From: Bigelowiella natans CCMP2755
Lineage: Eukaryota > Cercozoa > Chlorarachniophyceae
NCBI GenBank assembly: GCA_000320545.1
Contig: ADNK01001511.1
Location: 55,001-85,000, forward strand
Direction of reading: 5' to 3'
DNA length: 30,000 nucleotides
The first letter of the stretch is position 1. The number at the start of each line of letters is the position of its first letter. Shown piece after piece: positions 11,191 through 23,844 of this stretch. The notes under the pieces are model-generated. The model saw nothing but the letters and a program-made list of their open reading frames with translations, searched no databases and was not told the DNA's origin. Made by a program: the position numbers and the translations under genes.

Positions 11191-12185
11191 TTATTTCCTT
11201 TATTTTTGATACTATCGTGGAAGGAATCTATCTCCCAAGCAGCAAAATCTATTTCTGCATACCTGGGAAATGGAGAATTTAAAACAACAGCAATATCTCC
11301 TAAATCTAAAGGGAAGAAAGGAAAGAAATCAAAATCTGCAGGTATTACGGTTAATAATCTACGTAATTAATATTTTGAAGAAGAAGAAGATGTTCCTCCT
11401 ATATGAACAATGCATCATCATCTGGAGATATATATTGTAAGCATCTGTGTTGTTATATTGAGTTCGCCCTCCCCTTCCTCATTCAAACAAATTGAGACTA
11501 GTGGTAGTAGTAGTACTACTACCACTACTACTACTACTGGTAGTAGTGCTTGTCCAAATAACTAAGTGAATTGTTATCAAAAGCCGCGATGAATGAGCTA
11601 TTAGAGTTGCAGGGAAAAAAGTTATCTTCTGGGTAATAAAAAGATATAAAGGCATATAACACACACACACACACACCCAGATATTGTTGTCATTATCATT
11701 AACATTAATACTGGTTGTTTACTATTCAAATGTAATATATAATGATGATGATGATGATGATGGTGAGAATAGAAATATTTTGTGTGTAGTCTCATGGTTC
11801 TCCATCTGTACATATGATGTGTACAACGACAACACAACAATAACAGCAGCAGCAGCAAAACACGTGTTTTCCCCTTTATGTTGTGTTTAAAAATTGTCAT
11901 GTGATCGATCAGAATCGAGCGGTAGCTTTTTGCAAGCATCATCTGTGTTATGCGTGAGCCATGAATGAACCGAGTCGATATGCATGAATAAAACAGTGTT
12001 AAACGTCAATTATTCTCTCTTTTCTTCTTGATTTTCCTCTTCCGCCTCCTCCTTTATTATGAATGAATAAGTGGGGCAAGAATTGCAATTGAAATGTCTT
12101 TAGGAGGTAATACGAATGATAATTTTTAAAGTAGTAGATCTACTAATTTCTACAACATTTACCATATAAACAGATGATCATGAAA

Positions 12186-12221
<36 letters not shown>

Positions 12222-12601
12222 TAGTAGTCTTGAGAGCTAGAATAACAATAGTAGTAGTCATCACCACTAGAGACTATGTATGTATATAATCAAGAGAAAC
12301 AGAACAATCTAGCCATTCTTATCATCTATTGATTTTACTGTGTTCTCTCTCTATCTATCTTATATGTTTGCTTGCACGTATTATCATTTATCGTCGTTGT
12401 CTTAGCTGATGACTCAAGAAGCGTCGCTGATATGGCTCTATCGTTAATGAAAGTCCTGCCCAAGCCTATAAAGATAGTGTTTGGAGATCATCAAACTAAG
12501 ACATTAGCAACCGAATCAGCAGATGCAAGGAGGTCATTAAGAAGATCATATACAATAAATTTATATAATTATTATACAACACCTCATGTAAAACCCCCTC
12601 C

Positions 12602-12642
<41 letters not shown>

Positions 12643-13220
12643 ATGATGGGAGGGAACAGAGAAATATCCGTTCGTATGTATTGTATGGTATAGGAAATAG
12701 AGTGTAGTAGTAGTAGTAGTAGTAGTAGTTGTAGTAGTAGTAATAATCATACATCATTGATATATGATGATATCATAGGGGGGGGTGAGTTCGTTCATGT
12801 TTACTACTACTCGACACTACTTCTAATAATAACGAATGTCGATTCTGAAGTGTGACGAGGATAATCGTAATGCTGATGATGATGATGATGATGATGATGA
12901 TGTTGTTAACCTCCACTATTCCTAGTACCACCATAGCATTATGTCATGTGTATTAGGGGCTACTACTTACTTGCCGCACATCTTCGATTTGTAGTTCATC
13001 CGGGGCAATATTGACAAGTTTCAAGGACAATGATGACGATTTAGATCATACTACGGTTGCAATATTGACAAGTTTTAAGGACTTTGATGATGATGACGAT
13101 GATGATGATGATGATACTACCGTTGTTTGCGTTGTATAGATGATTTTAATTATCACCTTATTATTATTGTAGCTCCTTCTGAACAATGTGTAAATTTGAC
13201 CCTACCTCAGCAATGATTTA

Positions 13221-13291
<71 letters not shown>

Positions 13292-13749
13292 AGCACGTTT
13301 ATTTAACTGAGCATTTCATTGACAAACATTACGCGTTCGCTATTATTTGTTGTTATTGTTGTCGTCGTTGGTCCTTTTGATGCTCATCGTTCAATTCTGG
13401 TCATGTTTCTCATATTCTATCGTCATTATCGAGGAGAGAGCTACTACTATCGCTGCCGCCGCCGCTGCTGCTGCTGCTGTGTTAAACAATAACAATGAAG
13501 TAATAATAGTAATCATAATAATAATAATATTGATAGAATGGGGGAGAAAAGGCGTCGCTACTAATCGTAGGAGCTAGTGCTAAGCAACTTCCCCAGGTGA
13601 GTGAGATATCTGCTAGAGTCATCATCTTCTTCATCATCACCGTACTCATCATTATGTGTGTTTGTGTTTGCAATTTGACGTGTTATGATGTATAAGATGA
13701 GCGCACATGATCAGTGCAAATATCATCCATGTTTGGTGCTCCTAGATTA

Positions 13750-13819
<70 letters not shown>

Positions 13820-15009
13820 TACATATTAAAGGTGGTAAATTGCATTCAAGATCAAGCTTCTAAGACACACGTGGTAGGTGGAGAGACCTACCGATTACTA
13901 CTAGCTGACCGATGACACATTGATGATGATGATGATGATGACGACGATGAGGATGATCACTAATCTACCATTCACACGAACTATACAGCAGCAGTATACA
14001 TACACACCTTTTTATTACTATTATTATACGAATACAGTAAAAGTAACAATATTACTACTATCGTTGTCAGCAGTGATGTGATTCTACTATTACTACTACT
14101 ACTACTACTGCTACTACTAATTTACTTCTCAGGTCCTTCTCAATGCAGAATTTACACCTCAGGTAGCAAGCTAAGCTTTATGTAGTAATGAGACCCAATA
14201 CTTGTTCAATTAGTGAATTCTTTGAAGAAGCCATGGCGACGTTGTTGGGGATATAACCCTAATTGATAGCGACTATCTGTTGTGACATTATTGATGAGCA
14301 TAGATATATTGAGGATAATAACAACAATAGTCGTAAGATTTCTTAAATACTTATCGGATTTAAACAGCCCCCTGCAGCAGCTAAAGACTTTGTTCAGAGC
14401 TTTGAGGTAAAAGTAGTAGTAGTAGTAGTAGTAGCAGTAGCAGTATCATCAATGGTATAATGTGTAGCAGTGTTAAACAAGGAATGGTAATTGCTACAAC
14501 TGCCGTATGATGATATGAGTACCAATGGATATTCTCCTTTTTCTTCTTCTGATTTTTCTTTTTGAGGAGTAGTAGGAGGAGTACATCGTTCCCCTCTCCC
14601 CATCATCTCTCAACAACATTAATGCTGAGCTGATGTCACTCGGTGACGACTATCCAATTAAATACCATTATTCCTGCACCCCCCCCCCCTCCCATTTCTT
14701 CACACATCTATTATCAGGTTGTCTACAGTATATTGCCTTTGCAGATTCAAGGATTCCTTGGTTCTAAGAAAGGGGCAGTTTTTAGAGCTTTCAAGGTCGT
14801 CGTGTTTATGAGCTACTGTTCTAAATATATTTTTATTCTCAATTTGTGCACATATTATATATATTGTGTACAAATAGGAGCCTAAGTCATTTTTTTGGAG
14901 AACCTTTACAAGAGAAGATGATGATAAAGAATGGGAAGCAACAGGGTACTCAAATGATGAAATTGTCGCACTTATTACCATTTTGAGTTATTACATTGTA
15001 CAAACTTAG
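10063..15009 (+). CDS. DUF1995-like protein with putative plastid-targeting presequence
   Basis: Eleven exons: 10063-10197, 10397-10576, 10929-11003, 11224-11341, 12406-12532, 12995-13121, 13537-13596, 14133-14162, 14368-14406, 14718-14795 and 14878-15009, giving 366 residues. It starts with a hydrophobic signal segment (ALWVVILLVIII, residues 11-22) and then a Ser/Arg/Thr-rich stretch, as in bipartite plastid presequences. The mature part fits DUF1995: an amphipathic helix with ISQAAKSISAYL, ADMALSLMKVLPKPIKIVF, then ASLLIVGASAKQLPQ, VLLNAEF, FVQSFEVVYSILPL and GAVFRAF. The family includes LPA3, a photosystem II assembly factor; I assign the family only. The exon at 12995 carries a tandem duplication that yields an Asp-rich loop. 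Introns hold (GA)n, (TA)n, (GTA)n and (GAT)n. The exon 1 donor (10198) is one of several choices, a poly-Glu exon near 10705-10800 may be missing, and acceptors at 14717 and 14744 are both usable. Confidence 0.55.
10323..10359. repeat. (GA)n microsatellite in intron
   Basis: An uninterrupted GA tract in the first intron of the DUF1995-like gene. Confidence 0.9.
11123..11186. repeat. (CA)n-(TA)n compound microsatellite in intron
   Basis: A CA tract followed by a TA tract, about 40 bases before the exon at 11224. Confidence 0.9.
12605..12640. repeat. (TA)n microsatellite in intron
   Basis: An uninterrupted TA tract downstream of the exon at 12406-12532. A (GTA)n tract follows near 12705-12742. 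Confidence 0.9.
13005..13124 (+). repeat. Tandem duplication inside a coding exon
   Basis: Unit 1 (13005-13058) and unit 2 (13059-13124) both begin GCAATATTGACAAGTTT and end with ACTAC, one variable base, then GTT. Both are open in the exon frame and encode AILTSFKD followed by an Asp-rich stretch and TTV. Unit 2 has grown by GAT triplets. Each unit carries a possible GT donor at its end. Confidence 0.85.
13223..13290. repeat. (TA)n-(GA)n compound microsatellite in intron
   Basis: A TA tract running straight into a GA tract, within the intron before the exon at 13537. Confidence 0.9.
13755..13814. repeat. (TA)n-(TG)n compound microsatellite in intron
   Basis: A TA tract followed by a TG tract, in the intron before the exon at 14133. 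Confidence 0.9.
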
Positions 15010-15253
15010 CGTCGTCATATCTTCATAGTAGAATCTTCATCAGAGATGATATTTTCCTTAGTTTTATAATCAGCTAATAAATTTGGAGATGTGTTGTCGT
15101 AAATGTACACATGTGACTGTCATATTCCATCTTAGTTCGTGGAAAGCTCGACCGAATGCAAAACAGGTTATTAATGTTTCGGCAGAAAATGTCTCGATGA
15201 TTGGGCACCTAGAATAGTTTTTTCATGTTTTGTCATCATGTGTGAGCACACAC

Positions 15254-15314
<61 letters not shown>

Positions 15315-16439
15315 GCATGTAATGTACATGCATACACACATTGTTTCAACAAATATGCACATTATTTTATTTGTCTTCTGTAGATCGAAGATTCTATGTA
15401 TGGAAGTGGTGCTGGAGACAATCCCATAAACAAAGGAATATCGGGCATTAAGAACATTTTCGGGCGTTGATACATATTTGACAATGATGACATCTTCCAA
15501 GCTGGCAAGCATCGCATCGTCAGTTTCGTCACATGCATGCTTAGCTGAATCATTCAGGTGTTTCTGAGTGGAAGCAGTGCAACAAATGTCCGCAAACACA
15601 TGGCTTCGAACGTTTGTCAAATTGTCATCATTGCGGTCAGCACGCACTCGATTGTCGATGACTAGATGACCATGCGCACCAGCGATGCGCGCGCGCATCA
15701 GTGCATGCCTACTAGCCTGCCTTCAGGTCTCTGTCGCGCCTACTTCGGTTGTGCATTCATTGCACACGTCTAGACGTGGAAGTTGATGTGCTATCATTGC
15801 CGTTGTTGGTTGTCTGCGAACTTGCTCGGCCCAATCTAGCAAATGCAGTGGGCACATTGTGCGATCTAGCGATGATGCGACGCGCTAGCGCGGCATTGAA
15901 ACCATTCGCATGTGCAGAACGGCCGCAGCCAGGCTGTTGTCCTTGATCTCGTCGTCAAGGCAAGCTGCACACAAGCTTCGAAATGCCAGAATGGGTGAGG
16001 AACAAGTGTGCACATGGTGTTCGGAATGTTGATGCCTGCCATCCATTCTCCACTCCAGCACTGCTGTCTGTCATGCTCCTGACTCCCCACCCTCCAGAAA
16101 CCAAAACAGTTGATTCAGTGCTTCAAGGAAGGGCTCGAGGTGGTGAAGAAGGTGACATCAGGGTTGGGCAATTCGCATTTTGCTTTTGCTCCGCACCACG
16201 CTGTCTAGGTTCTGGAGAGTTGAGCATTGAGATTTCTCGGGATGGATTTTTTCCACACATCATGCGCAAAGAATTGTGCAAAAGTTCCATTTGAAACCCA
16301 CGAAACCTGTCACGTGCGCAGGTTTGACCAGCTAGCCAGGTTGTGACATGGAGAGGTGGGGGGGGCTATGCTAGCTAGCTAGGGCTAGCTAGCTAGAGAG
16401 GTGGGGGTTCCACCACAAAATTGATTGAAGAATGGTGGT
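15010..16439. other. Intergenic; 3' flank, one (CA)n-(TA)n tract, then TG/CA-rich sequence
   Basis: No exon with family similarity was found. A (CA)n-(TA)n tract lies at 15254-15311. From about 15490 the sequence becomes TG/CA-rich with words such as CGCGCTAGCGCG, shared with 5.2 kb. At 16348-16402 two copies of GAGAGGTGGGG flank a CTAG/GCTA-rich palindromic stretch. The longer open frames here look non-coding. Confidence 0.45.
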
Positions 16440-16760
16440 CCCGTGAAGCTGTGAAACATTGGTTGTTGATGTTGCTCACATTGACATCAGCAAACTCTGC
16501 ACAGCTACATTGGGATGACCATTGAAAAAATTTAAACATTTCATCACATCCGTCTCAAACTTCGATGCATGATCACAATGAGCAGGGAGTTTCCGAACAA
16601 ATACAACGATCGAGCGATGTGTGCTTGCGCCATGCATACATACGCACTTACTCCTAGTGCATGTTGCATCACGTTGCGGACCATGCCAGCACGCATGCTG
16701 GCATGGTCCGCACCCCACGTGTCACTTTTGGCTTGCAATTGAGGAAAAATCGTGCTAAGA
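16440..16760. repeat. Dispersed repeat, copy A
   Basis: Contains ACAGCTACATTGGGATGACC and then ATTGAAAAAATTTAAACATT and CACATCCGTCTCA (16500-16557). The same core occurs at 19810-19867 with few changes and, more diverged, near 29870-29910. It lies just downstream of the sulfatase stop codon. Confidence 0.7.
16675..16712. repeat. Perfect inverted repeat, 17-bp arms
   Basis: The left arm TGCGGACCATGCCAGCA (16675-16691) is exactly complementary to 16696-16712, around a 4-base loop. It lies inside dispersed repeat copy A. It could form a hairpin or be a relic of a transposon end. Confidence 0.9.
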
Positions 16761-16888
16761 CAAATTGTGTACTTTCATACACTGACGCATTCACCAAAAC
16801 CAAGTGAGGACTGCTGGGGCAAACACAGGGCACCCACTTGCATGAACATCATGCAATGTGTCATGGAACATTGTTTGAAGAGCAACAG

Positions 16889-18710
16889 TTAAGTCGGTAG
16901 ACCGCCAGCGGTTGCCCTCCATCCTGCTTTTAGTTGGGCGAACAATTTGTCCACCGTCTGTTTGTGTTCGGAACGATAGGCGAGGTTCACGTTCTCCGCT
17001 GGGTCTGTTTTGTGGTCGTACAGCTCAAACCCGCATTTTGAGCCATGCATGCTGAACGTAGTCGTATTTGTGTGTCCGTCAAAATCAACCCAGGCAGTGA
17101 ACCTCAGGTTCTTGTCCGTAGTCATACTGTAACCCATGTAAGGATTTTTAGTGCCACCACGTGGATACTGGGAATAGCTTGCATTCTTCCATGCTGCATT
17201 TGGATTTTCGAAGAGCTTTAGGAACGATTGTCCTTCTGTGCATCTTCTGACAGTCCATGGCTTATTTTCAGGGCACGTCTGAACTTTTTCCAAACCCGCA
17301 GCCTCAACAAGAGTAGCCATGATGTCTACATGCTCCACAAGAGCATTCGATTTCATGCCGCCATCCGTGAGACCAGGAATACGTATCATTAGCGGAGTGT
17401 TGGTGTCCGTCTGAAAGTTGGTATGCTTGCACCAAGCGCCGTGATGGCCTAGTTTATATCCATGATCACCCCAGAAAACAATGATTGTATCGTTCCAGTG
17501 TCCTAGAGCTTTGAGTTCATCAAGTACAACACCAATGTTGTAGTCTGTGTAGCTTACTCCTGCTTGATATGCACGGACCTCTTCTTTCGCCTTTTTGGGT
17601 TTTAACACCAGAGTTTAACATTAGCACTAACGTCACTATTCATATCACATTTTGCATAGTTTTTTTTATGATGTTCGTTACGTCATCGCACAATATTCTT
17701 CTTTTTTAGCATGCATTTATATCACCTTCCAGTCAACTAAAGTCTCATTGATCTGCCCTTTGAATCCCGTGGCTTCCACGTCGGGAAAATTTTGAAGTTC
17801 ATACGATGCATATGCAATCTCAGGCATGTCTGTAGGCGCATAGGGATTGTCCACAAGTCCTAATACATAGAGAAGAAGGTCGATTCAAAGTTTTACTACT
17901 GATAAGTATACGGAAGTAGCTTTCATACTTGTTTGATTTGCTGGGTAGAGGTCGAAGAAGCGTCTAGGAGACGCAAAGCTAAGGTGCGGCTTTCGAAATC
18001 CGACAGCAACAAACCATGGCTGATCACCATCACTCTTACTTAAATTACGAAGCCAGCTTACTGCATGGTCACGAACCTTACGCACACATCACACGTCGTG
18101 TGTATCATGAAATCCGTTAATCACAAATGTAGGCACCACGGCTAAAATATACCACCTGTGAGTCTCTACATTGACCAGTCTTATCTTCGTCCACTGAAAG
18201 CCAACTCTGGTTGAAGTAACGATGCTCACCCATGAAGTAATTCTTATACGTTGTAGTACCATTGAGGTCACTCCAGCTCTGAGGATCCGAAAAGTTCGAT
18301 GCCGTGCCATCATGGAAGATCTTTCCCATCCCAACAGTAAAATATCCTGCCTCGGTGAATAGACCAGGAATCGTCACACAGTCCTTGCATCCAACATCCC
18401 TCGTGTTCGTTTGAAGATCGTAGATCTTGGTTGTATCAGGACGCCTTCCAAACAACAAAGATGTGCGACTTGGAGAACACACAGCCTGCTGGACGTGACT
18501 ATTTGTCAGCACTAGGGAATCCTTCGTGAACTTGTCGAGGTTAGGGGTGTGCATATAGCCATATTTTTCAGGGTCGAGTGCCTTGATCATGGGCCTCAGG
18601 TCGTCGTTTGCAATGAATAAGACATTCATGCGCTTTCCCCTTATTTTCAGGGGCTGACACATGGTGGAAATGCAACCCAGCAAGGCGAGAAGATGCAAGG
18701 TGTTGACCAT
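16889..18710 (-). CDS. Iduronate-2-sulfatase-type arylsulfatase, secreted
   Basis: Four exons: 18710-18156, 18076-17929, 17859-17726 and 17590-16889, giving 512 residues (human IDS has 550). Sulfatases hydrolyse sulfate esters, here presumably of sulfated polysaccharides. The N-terminus has a signal peptide (LHLLALLGCISTMC). The sulfatase signature C78-S-P-S-R carries the Cys that is converted to formylglycine, in the IDS-type context AVCSPSRTSLLFGRRPDTT. Metal ligands are likely D36-D37 and D321-H322 (WGDHGYKLGHHG). VAVGFRKPHLSF, SQYPRGG and MGYSM also match IDS. Introns are 79, 69 and 135 bases long and lack microsatellites, unlike neighbouring genes. TG/CA-rich repeats lie on both sides. 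All parts needed for activity appear intact. The substrate cannot be inferred from sequence alone. Confidence 0.9.
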
Positions 18711-20200
18711 GGTGAGACGAAGTGAAAAGGAGCAGCACCTGAAGATAGATAGATAGTGCAGGGGTAGATGGATCTAATAATAGCTCGTATGATCTTAAAA
18801 CGGAGATACGAGTACTAGAAGAGGGGTTTCTTCTTCCATGTCGCACCAAAGGAAGGCAGGCCGGAATGCGAACTTCTAATTTGCTCAGGAAGATGTTTTC
18901 ACACTGCGACAACCTAGCCATTTTTTGATTAATGACTAGATGACAGGTAGGATTGGATTTGTCGCAGGATAAAAACATCATGGGATTTTCACTTGCGGGT
19001 TGATGCACCAAAAACTCATCACTGACTCACTGACTCTGCCAAAACTGAGTGCCCCCTCGGATGATCCGAACGTGGATCATCGTGTAGACATGCTAGCATG
19101 GGCTTTGAGGAAGTTCCTACTTGGAGTAGATGCCTTGCGTCGCCGCCACATTGCTGCTAGTCACATCATTCCACAATGGCTAGATCACACCAATTTGAAA
19201 AAATCCTGCTGTTTTGCTGGTTGGTCCTCACTGAAGCTAGTTCGAGGCACTGCGTTTCGCACACTGCAAACGTCTTGCAACACTTTGGAAACGTGGTTCA
19301 TCATCATCGTTCATTGTTTTTGTTCTCACTTTCTCACATGATGGCTCAAATTGCGAAACCAATTGAATGCCATTGTGAATCGAAATTGACATGAGACGGA
19401 ACTGCTGACCGCACAATGGCCAAAAAAGAAGCACGGACCGCTGCGCGCACCCTGCGACATCGATCGACGACAGGGCATGAATGCTCACAGATGCGTGAAG
19501 CACATTGTGATGCAGAGACAAACAGATGTGACACGAGTCATGTGGCCGCTGTTTTGCAAGGCTGCTGCATTGCTAGATTGGGACGCAGACCAATGAAAAC
19601 GTTTGGTCACTTCATTGGACAGCTAGTCACGACAACAACACACAATCTAGCAATGTGCAACATGAGCATCCATGGACTACGCCAAGTGGCTAGCTGTGAC
19701 ACATCTTGAGATGCAACTCATGCGGCCATGGCAGCCACAGATTCAATGGCATCTTTGCATCCACAATCTCACAAATGCACACAATTTGAGCGCTGTAGCC
19801 GCTGCACTGCACAGCTACATTAGGATGACCATTGAAAAATTTAAACATTTCATTGCATCCGTCTCACATCACATGCACAGCGAATGTGGGCACATGTGCG
19901 TGGGTGTAGCTCTAGATGTACTTATACACACACACACACACACACATGTGCACATGTATACATGTGTACATGCGTACATACACATGAATCACATGTACAT
20001 ACATGATGATTATATAGATAAGCATGTGCTATCCACATATTTGTAGAAATAAGTCTTAGTGCACGCGTACGCATGGGCTAGTGGATGGACATTACGGGAA
20101 CATATTTTGTTGACTCAATCTACGTTTGCTGCACGTACAAATAAACTTGATCGATGTACCAGAATAAGTGCAGTTATGGACTTTTTTCCTTTCAAGTCTC
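18711..20200. other. Intergenic, TG/CA-rich; upstream flank of the sulfatase
   Basis: No exon could be supported. The first 60 bases upstream of the ATG contain a short (GATA)n tract. Beyond 19000 the sequence is rich in TG and CA and includes dispersed repeat copy B and a (CA)n tract at 19926-19946. Open frames of 60-147 codons here lack family similarity and are judged to be chance. Confidence 0.45.
19530..19905. repeat. Dispersed repeat, copy B
   Basis: The core at 19800-19867 reads ACAGCTACATTAGGATGACC, then ATTGAAAAATTTAAACATTT and CATTGCATCCGTCTCA, nearly the same as copy A. A weaker internal copy lies at 19562-19625 (GCTGCTGCATTGCTAG, then GACCAATGAAAACGTTTGG). Copies A and B bracket the sulfatase gene in the same orientation. 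Confidence 0.68.
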
Positions 20201-21404
20201 TTATTTTACGAAGGATTTCTCATAATCTTCAATTGATTTGAACAACTCTCGGAAGTTCCCCTTACCAAATCCACCGCAACTAAAAAGGATTACATACTTC
20301 AGCACTTTCATAGACATTCATTGACCGGTTATAGTATAACTGATTGTTGAGGAATATAAAAATCTCTGCATGCATACACTGATACACGTACACTCTCACA
20401 TTAAAGAACATGTTTGAACATAGCAATTGAAACGAATATACAAAGCCAGATATATACACTAGTGCACCGTATATGTATACCCTCCTCTTTGTCGGATACT
20501 CCCATCATCCTGCCTTAATTCACATCCTATTCTCTGTAAGGTTAAAGACTATTGTGAGACTAAAGAAGCATACTCAAACTACCACCCTCTAAAAATCATG
20601 TTATAATAGTTTTGTTCGCATAAGAAAGGATGATTCATAAATCTATAGAGCCATTATGCATGAATGCTACTTCAAGTAGCAAAACTCCTCTGTCTGTTGC
20701 TGCTACTACTACTTTTCAATAAAGGGTAGTATGTTTGTTTACTACCTGAATGATTTCGAGAAACAAGGTTGGCCTGTGTGTGACAGGTGCCGTGAATATC
20801 TGTGATGATAATAGCACCCATCATTTGTTACCACACGACGGTGTGTGTATAGTATGAGGAGCAAGGATAATTGTTTACGATGAAACTAGAATGATAACCC
20901 TCCTCCACACACACACACACACACACACTTATTGTTATCAAACAAATTATAAGATGCAAGGAGAGCTGCATCAGCAGCGGCGAGATAAACCAACAAGAAT
21001 AAGAAACACTTAATAATAATGTCACTACACTACTACACTGCTACTATTGCTACTAAAACTTCTGGTAATAATGTAGCCGTCAAACTTGAATACGTTTATT
21101 TCAGGCAACGACAACAACAACTAGTAGCACCTGAATCAATATGCCTTCCTCATCACGATCAGCAAGGAGCCCTTAAACAACAAACAGCATCGATGGTTAT
21201 CATCAATAATCATTATCCTGTTCACAGACTATCAGTATACATATTGATCAACCATGAGGGAGGCAGCCGAATAGTATGTGTATTATTATCTTATTATCGT
21301 TAGCTAACAGAACTTACCTAATTCTTCGATCTGCTTATATTCTTCTGGTGTGAGAGCGTCTCCTAGTCTGCCAGGGAGCTCCGCATAATATCTACAATGT
21401 AGAT

Positions 21405-21437
<33 letters not shown>

Positions 21438-22107
21438 GTGATGGGGGAAGAACAAAAGTCACATAACAGTTACTAAGAAAATAATATGGGATTTGTGGTA
21501 TCTTTAGTTGTAGTAGTAGTAGTAGTAGTGGAAGGTTGCTTTGTACACAAGAAATATGGTGATATAATTATGATAATGATGATGATGATGCAAAACAACA
21601 ACGATAAAGGGCATATAATATACATATATCCCCCTCCTATTGTTATTAAGAACTTGAATAACACCGATGATGACCCAAGTCACGAAAAGAATAAAGTAGC
21701 AGCTCAGCTCTGTCGCTGCTACTTTTTGTTTGAAGAAAGTCAAAGAAGAAGATAAAGAGATTGAATCCTCTATTTGTATTATCACAATCCTTATCATCAT
21801 CATCATCATCTAAGACAAAAACATCTTTGTCATCACCTGCTTACATCATCATCAGGATATATGTTTGCTATCTGATTATTTTTATTCTTGTTTCAGTGTT
21901 GTTAATTATTTAACTGTTCAGATGGCCTCCTCATGAGCTCAAAACCTCCAAGTTCTTGTCTTTCTCTCATCTATAACAGTGTGAATACAAGTAGACAAGA
22001 CAAGAGACCAACAACAACAATACTAAGAAGAACAATAACAAGAAAGGAGCTCTATGTTGTGCATATATGATGAGGTTGGTGCGGATAAACCACAAAATAC
22101 TGTGATA

Positions 22108-22142
<35 letters not shown>

Positions 22143-22769
22143 ACGATTCGGTCAGGCATAGTGAGCTATTACAACAACAACAATAATAACAACAACAACT
22201 ACTACTACTACTAGTGCTGCTGCTACTGCTACATCATCGTTACCTGGCGAATGGTAGAGAAAATATCGTTTGTCTTCAAGGCAATATGTTGTACTCCGGG
22301 ACCCTAATAAACAAGCACACATACCAACAAATAATACATGCTGGGATTTGAGATCAGAACAACTCATAAGAATACTTAATGATATATTTAGCAAGAATAG
22401 AAGTTGTATGACCTGGTTGTGTTTAAGGTACGTTTCAATTTGACTTTGCCGCTTTCCGGTGACCTTTCATTATTGTTGTTATATTATGAATAGTCTTTGA
22501 GAATGACTTCAAGAGAAAAAGAAGAAGAAGAAGAAGAACAAGACGACCAAGGATAGAAGAAGATCTAATGATCAACCACTGGTCCCTGCTGTTACTACTA
22601 TATAATCAACATGTAATATAATAAACATAGTACTATTAGTACTACTGGTTCATTGATAGGTAGCAATGTAAACATAGTACTATTAGTACCGGTTCATTGA
22701 TAGGTAGCAGCACATTCTCCAGATTGTTAGCAAGAACAAGACTATTCAATCCTTCGGAACAACAAATGA

Positions 22770-22812
<43 letters not shown>

Positions 22813-22909
22813 ATCATATTTTATACGAATAATAAGAATTCAAATGATGCTATAAGTTCTGCAGCAGTAGTCATCGTGAGCTCACGCCATTTATACATAT
22901 GTATATAAA

Positions 22910-22953
<44 letters not shown>

Positions 22954-23349
22954 TATGACGGTGTAGCTGCTGGTACTACTACCAGATTCAACTGTCCCCA
23001 CATCCTCAGTAGTAAATTCGGCAAACTGTTTGTTGTCAGTTAAATTTAAGAAGAGAGGAGGAGGAGGAGGAGGAGGAGGAGGAGAAACGGGGTTATTGGG
23101 TGTGTGTGTATAGATAGTGATAGATGTAAACCACCACCACCACCATCTTAGCCTAGTATTCGGTGAAAATCTTGAGTGAGTGCTGCTAGTTTTAAAAAGT
23201 AGAAATAATAAGTTACTAGTCAGGCTTCTTTTTCTTGTTCTTGTTGTTCTTGTTCTTCTATTATACTGATGGTTGTAGAAAGGATATTGATAGACGATCA
23301 TACCTCGTGAAATCCAGTAGCAGAGATCATTCTGTTAGCCTAAATAAGC

Positions 23350-23385
<36 letters not shown>

Positions 23386-23520
23386 GCGATGAACCAGCAA
23401 CAACAATACTACGGATAGAGAAAAATAAGAGAAAGAAAAGTAAGACAATTATAACATGAAAGCAGTAGCATAAAATGATGATGGCGATAATCTCATATGA
23501 TATCATATGTAAGATTTTCT

Positions 23521-23560
<40 letters not shown>

Positions 23561-23811
23561 ACTCTGGTGGCTGCTGACAATAGCAGCACTTAGAAGTTGG
23601 CACTAACAAACCTTTGAGAGCACCCTATCTACCTACCAACTACCTGGGGGATAATTTCCTTCACATTGCCGACAACATGATCAATTTGCTTAATACCAAT
23701 ACCAATAGGAGCTGGACTGCTATCATGTGATGATGAGGAGGACGATGACGATGATGACGCTGCAGCAACACTTGTTTTCTGGTAACCAGGGAGGAGGAAG
23801 AATTCTGACGA

Positions 23812-23844
<33 letters not shown>

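Noticed and set aside
12965-13030. Minus-strand reading LVNIAPDELQIEDVRQ with a GTAAGT donor
   Set aside because: It looks coding, but no acceptor gives an open start and it sits opposite the plus exon at 12995, which joins its neighbours in phase.
15171-15698. 175-codon open frame on minus
   Set aside because: It runs through a (CA)n-(TA)n tract, giving IYIYIY and CVCVCV, and then repeat-like sequence. No family similarity.
16360-16396. CTAG/GCTA-rich palindromic cluster as a possible protein-binding site
   Set aside because: It is a simple tetranucleotide repeat between two copies of GAGAGGTGGGG. Nothing else supports a function.
18568-19011. 147-codon open frame on minus over the sulfatase start
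   Set aside because: It is out of frame with the sulfatase exon 1, which has a signal peptide and catalytic motif.
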